Assembly (NCBI RefSeq): GCF_017743975.1
Contig: NZ_JAGHRC010000002.1
Coordinates: 62,001-126,000, forward strand
From: Ruegeria sp. R14_0
Lineage (GTDB): Bacteria > Pseudomonadota > Alphaproteobacteria > Rhodobacterales > Rhodobacteraceae
Length of the DNA stretch: 64,000 bases
Reading direction: 5' to 3'
Positions 61,054-64,000 of this stretch are shown piece by piece. Below the pieces are notes generated by a model. That model was not told the origin of the DNA. It saw only the letters and a list, made by a program, of their open reading frames with translations, and did not search any database. The stretch's first letter is position 1; the number at the start of each line of letters is the position of its first letter. The position numbers were made by a program, and so were the translations under genes.

Positions 61054-62235
61054 TCAGGCAGCTTGCCTTGATTGCAGCGCCGAGAAGGTCTCGGCCAATT
61101 GCGCTTCGGTCCAGCCTTCAGAAACAGCCCGACGTAGAATATCGGCCTGGCTTTCCGGGGCATTGCCACCGACCGGAGGGTCCGTATCCAGATTTGTTGG
61201 GAACGGGTATCCCTCTGCCGTAGCAGCGATGGCGGCATCCAATTCAGAGCCGACCAAGGCGCCCCGCTGCTTCAATGCGACAAGCGAGGGGAACACCGCC
61301 TCGGACATGGCCCTTCGGTCAATGGCTTCCATCGCACGGCCAAAGGCGGACGAGATCTGCAACAGGTTCGCCATCCGGTCGATACCCGCACTGCGGTTTT
61401 CACCGGCAGCATGAAACAGCGCAGGGTTAAAGAACACAGCATCGCCCTTCTCAAGCGGAAGCTGAATGTAGCTGTCCTCGAAATATGCGCGATGGCCTTC
61501 GTCATGAAACGCCAGATATCCCGGCGGATACAGTTGCGAAAACGGGAGCAGTTTTGTCGGGCCGCTTTCGACCGGCATATCGCAATGGGCAACCGCCCCC
61601 TGCAAGGTCAGTGTTGCCGTGACCAGATGGGCGTGCACTGGATAGCGTGCCGCATTATCGGCGCTTTGGAACCCCAGATGGTAGTCCCTGTGCGCCTGCT
61701 GCGCCTTGCCGCCCGGGCGCACCTGGTTGATTTGCGCGGTGACCTGATAGTTCGGCCCCAACCATGCCTCGCACGCGGCTGCGACAGACGTATTCCCGAA
61801 ATAGAGCGCAAAGCCCTCGGGGTCATGCAGACATTGCTTTTGCAACGCGTTCCAGATCCGGTCATTCGCGCCGGATGCCGCAAAATGGTCACCCTCACCG
61901 GCGCCGCTTTGCCGTTCTTCATCGATGATCTGACGAAAGACATCTGTTGCCCGGTCGATCACCGAAGTATCGGCGAATGCAGCTTTCAGAACGATCACGC
62001 CCGCTGATTTGTCCAGCACACGCCCCCATTCTGCCAGCAAAGCTTTGCGCTTGCCCGCATCTTCCAGCGCGGGGCGCAGAACGTGCATGTCGTAGATCGG
62101 TACGTTCTTTTCGATCGAGGCCGCGTGCGGCACGGCCTCGGCCAAAAGGTTCTGCGAGGTCAACACCTTGAATTCATCCAGATCACAGGATTCCCGGTCA
62201 AAATATCCGACAAAACCTAGTTCCTGATTTACCAT
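61054..62235 (-). CDS. Phytanoyl-CoA dioxygenase (PhyH) family oxygenase in the iol operon
   Basis: 393-residue Fe(II)/2-oxoglutarate oxygenase-like protein. The metal triad can be placed in QQAHRDYHLGFQ (His-x-Asp) and FFNPALFHAAGENRSAG (distal His, then Arg for 2-oxoglutarate). Its length exceeds the simple PhyH core (about 290 residues) by an N-terminal 90-residue part. It lies between iolE and iolB in one leftward transcription unit with AAGGAG before its ATG. Textbook inositol breakdown has no oxygenase step, so it may demethylate or hydroxylate an inositol derivative; this is inference. Confidence 0.8.
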   Translation of the reverse strand: MVNQELGFVGYFDRESCDLDEFKVLTSQNLLAEAVPHAASIEKNVPIYDMHVLRPALEDAGKRKALLAEWGRVLDKSAGVIVLKAAFADTSVIDRATDVFRQIIDEERQSGAGEGDHFAASGANDRIWNALQKQCLHDPEGFALYFGNTSVAAACEAWLGPNYQVTAQINQVRPGGKAQQAHRDYHLGFQSADNAARYPVHAHLVTATLTLQGAVAHCDMPVESGPTKLLPFSQLYPPGYLAFHDEGHRAYFEDSYIQLPLEKGDAVFFNPALFHAAGENRSAGIDRMANLLQISSAFGRAMEAIDRRAMSEAVFPSLVALKQRGALVGSELDAAIAATAEGYPFPTNLDTDPPVGGNAPESQADILRRAVSEGWTEAQLAETFSALQSRQAA

Positions 62236-62283
62236 GAGATATCTCCTTTTTCATGGCTTCGGTGTTTCCCCCGCAGGGGTTGG

Positions 62284-63183
62284 TTAAGCCTGTACCTCCA
62301 GTCCTGCTTGCCCACAGACATCGAGAATGTGCGCGTAGCCTTTCTTGGAGTATTCGTAGGGCGGTGCCTTGGCCGGGTCCTGTTCGGCCTCAACAACAAT
62401 CCAGCCGTCGTAGTCCATCGACTTGAGCGCATTCGCCACGGCCTGAAAGTCGATGCAGCCATCGCCTGGCACGGTAAAGGCTCCGGCGACGACTGCGTCC
62501 AGGAAACTGCGATTATGCTCTTTGACGTCCTGCACAACAGACGGGCGGATGTCCTTGAAATGCACATGATGCACGCGATCACCCCAACGGTTCAGGGTCG
62601 CCATGACATTGCCGCCGCCAAAAAGCAGGTGGCCGGTGTCAAAGCACAGCTTCACCTCGGGGCCCGAGCCTTCCATCAACCAGTTCACGTCATCTTCGGT
62701 TTCGATGATGGTGCCCATGTGATGGTGGTAAGCCATCGGCATGCCCTGATCGCCCATCCATTTGGCCAGTTCGGTGATCTTGGCGGCATAGGCCAGGACC
62801 TCGTCTTTGGTCAGTTTGGGGCGGTTGTTGACCGGAGTTCCAGCCTGACCTTGGACGGTGTTTGAGCATTCCGCATAAACGATGCAAGGGCTGTTCAGCG
62901 CCACGAACTGTTCGACCTGTTCGCGCACGGCTTCGCGTTCCGCTGCGAAGTCATTGACCAGCGATGCGCCCGAGCACCAGCCACCGCACAGCGCGATGTC
63001 GTTGCCGTCCAGATAGGCGCGCAGTCCCTCAGTATCACTGGGCATACGCTGTCCGCGTTCGACGCCGGTATAGCCGATCTCGCGCGCCTCTTTCAGCGCC
63101 TGCTCCATCGTGTACGCCGCCGTCAGGTCCGGCAGGTCATCATTCTGCCAGGCGATCGGAGAGATCCCGATTTTCACGCTCAT
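62284..63183 (-). CDS. iolE: Myo-inosose-2 dehydratase
   Basis: 299-residue TIM-barrel sugar-phosphate-isomerase-like protein matching IolE: KIGISPIAWQNDDLPDL, YTGVERGQRMPSDTEGLRAYL, MPMAYHHHMGTIIETEDDV, CFDTGHLLFGGG and HVHFKDIRPSVV with the metal-binding Glu, Asp and His residues. It dehydrates 2-keto-myo-inositol to the trihydroxycyclohexane-dione handled by IolD. Overlaps the iolD stop region by four bases. Confidence 0.94.
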   Translation of the reverse strand: MSVKIGISPIAWQNDDLPDLTAAYTMEQALKEAREIGYTGVERGQRMPSDTEGLRAYLDGNDIALCGGWCSGASLVNDFAAEREAVREQVEQFVALNSPCIVYAECSNTVQGQAGTPVNNRPKLTKDEVLAYAAKITELAKWMGDQGMPMAYHHHMGTIIETEDDVNWLMEGSGPEVKLCFDTGHLLFGGGNVMATLNRWGDRVHHVHFKDIRPSVVQDVKEHNRSFLDAVVAGAFTVPGDGCIDFQAVANALKSMDYDGWIVVEAEQDPAKAPPYEYSKKGYAHILDVCGQAGLEVQA

Positions 63184-64000
63184 TTCGTGTTTCTTTCCTT
63201 AATCGCCAGTTCGTATGCTGCGCGTTTTTCGTTCACTTCGGGGCGGATGCTGACTTCGGGCACAGCAACTTCCCACCACGTGCCGCCGTATTCGGTCGAC
63301 GGGTAGGGATCGGTGTCGATGACCACCACATAAGGCCCTTTGATTTCGCCGCGTTTAGCCAGAGCGTCTTCCAGTTCGGCAATCGAGCTGACCTTGACCG
63401 AAGTCGCCCCCATCGCCGCAGCGTGGGCGGCAAAATCGATGGCCGATGGGTTTTCGTGCACCGCATGGTCCAGCAGGTTGTTAAACTCGGCCCCACCGGT
63501 GCCCATCTGAAGACGGTTGATACAGCCAAAACCGCGGTTGTCAGTGATGACTACGGTAAACGAGACACCCATCATCGCCGCCGTCGCCATTTCCGAGTTG
63601 GCCATCATATAGGTGCCGTCACCGGTAAAGCAGATCACATCGCGATCCGGCTGAGCCATCTTGATGCCCATCGCACCAGCGATCTCATAGCCCATGCAGC
63701 TAAAGCCGTACTCCATGTGATAGGCACCGGGGCGCGGCGCTTTCCACAGCTTGTGCAGCTCTCCGGGCATGGTTCCGGCCGCGCACATAACGACCGTATC
63801 GTCATTTGACGCCCGTTGAACCGCGCCGACCACCTGCATGTCGGTTGGCAGCGCATTGCCGTCATCGGGTGCATCCGTCAGCTTGTCGACCTTGCCATAC
63901 CAGTCGGCCTTCAGCGTATCCGCCACAGGATCGGCCCGGTATCCTTGCAACGCTGCGCCTAGCTCTTCCAACCCGATCCGCGCGTCCGATTGCAATGGCA
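63180..64000 (-). CDS. iolD: 3D-(3,5/4)-trihydroxycyclohexane-1,2-dione hydrolase, C-terminal part (cut by window edge)
   Basis: At least 272 residues of the C-terminal half of IolD, a ThDP enzyme that opens the inositol-derived ring to 5-deoxyglucuronate. The ThDP-binding motif is DVICFTGDGTYMMANSEMATAAMMG...NRGFGCI, preceded by MPGELHKLWKAPRPGAYHMEYGFSCMGYEIAGAMG. The N-terminal half lies beyond base 64000. It is upstream of iolE with a four-base overlap, so it is the earliest gene of the leftward iol operon seen here. Confidence 0.93.
   Translation of the reverse strand, partial: PLQSDARIGLEELGAALQGYRADPVADTLKADWYGKVDKLTDAPDDGNALPTDMQVVGAVQRASNDDTVVMCAAGTMPGELHKLWKAPRPGAYHMEYGFSCMGYEIAGAMGIKMAQPDRDVICFTGDGTYMMANSEMATAAMMGVSFTVVITDNRGFGCINRLQMGTGGAEFNNLLDHAVHENPSAIDFAAHAAAMGATSVKVSSIAELEDALAKRGEIKGPYVVVIDTDPYPSTEYGGTWWEVAVPEVSIRPEVNEKRAAYELAIKERNTK

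Overview
The window is a GC-rich alphaproteobacterial chromosome segment, most probably from the marine Roseobacter group (Rhodobacteraceae). Evidence: the block ffh - two acetyltransferases - chorismate mutase - rpsP - bluB - rimM - trmD - rplS - rpmE; a MipZ-type division ATPase; a beta-methylmalyl-CoA lyase of the ethylmalonyl-CoA pathway; DUF1611 (DgcN) and a TIGR02300 acidic protein; and many Lrp, LysE and AGCS genes. All names come from reading the translations; no database search was run.

Layout. 1-2.6 kb: azoreductase, Asp/Glu-racemase-like protein, ProX deacylase and a small membrane protein. 2.7-11.5 kb: translation and secretion block (ffh, rpsP, rimM, trmD, rplS, rpmE), interrupted by bluB, a 49-residue membrane peptide and a sulfotransferase-fold protein. 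11.5-17.5 kb: a membrane LAS-type peptidase, MFS and AEC transporters, mipZ and a soluble adenylate cyclase. 18-24 kb: aromatic catabolism (MarR, hmgA, LysE, fahA, flavin hydroxylase plus DUF2783 protein resembling MhaA/MhaB, DOPA-dioxygenase-like protein). 24-34 kb: acyl-CoA ligase, taurine-pyruvate-type aminotransferase, rpmI-rplT, AGCS symporter with a universal stress protein, pyruvate kinase, N-formylglutamate amidohydrolase. 34.9-37.9 kb: a dgcN-dgcA-dat operon for D-amino acids. 38-46 kb: mcl1, PA14 protein, Lrp/LysE pair, accA, MltB-type transglycosylase, GntR, YgjP-type protease, tRNA-Ala(GGC). 46.4-54 kb: IS3 remnant, an aldehyde dehydrogenase - ThDP enzyme - GltS-like cluster, then an AT-richer patch with an orphan histidine kinase, an AraC regulator and a broken IS5 transposase. 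54-64 kb: a LacI-controlled inositol-type catabolic cluster running off the right edge.

The aromatic genes form a route in which ring hydroxylation would make homogentisate, HmgA opens the ring and FahA hydrolyses the product. The D-amino-acid operon would collect amino groups on D-glutamate, acetylate it and epimerise it to the L form. The inositol cluster holds two dehydrogenases, IolC, IolJ, IolE, IolD and two different IolB-family isomerases, plus a phytanoyl-CoA-dioxygenase-type oxygenase that the textbook pathway does not need. A perfect 18-bp palindrome lies between the two divergent arms of this cluster, and a near-copy lies in front of the LacI gene, so one regulator probably controls both.

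The strongest candidates for something undescribed are the oxygenase and second IolB-like protein in the inositol cluster, the sulfotransferase-fold gene translationally coupled between rimM and trmD, the ThDP enzyme/aldehyde dehydrogenase pair, and the membrane-anchored LAS peptidase behind rpmE. No CRISPR array, prophage, complete insertion sequence or replication origin was seen.
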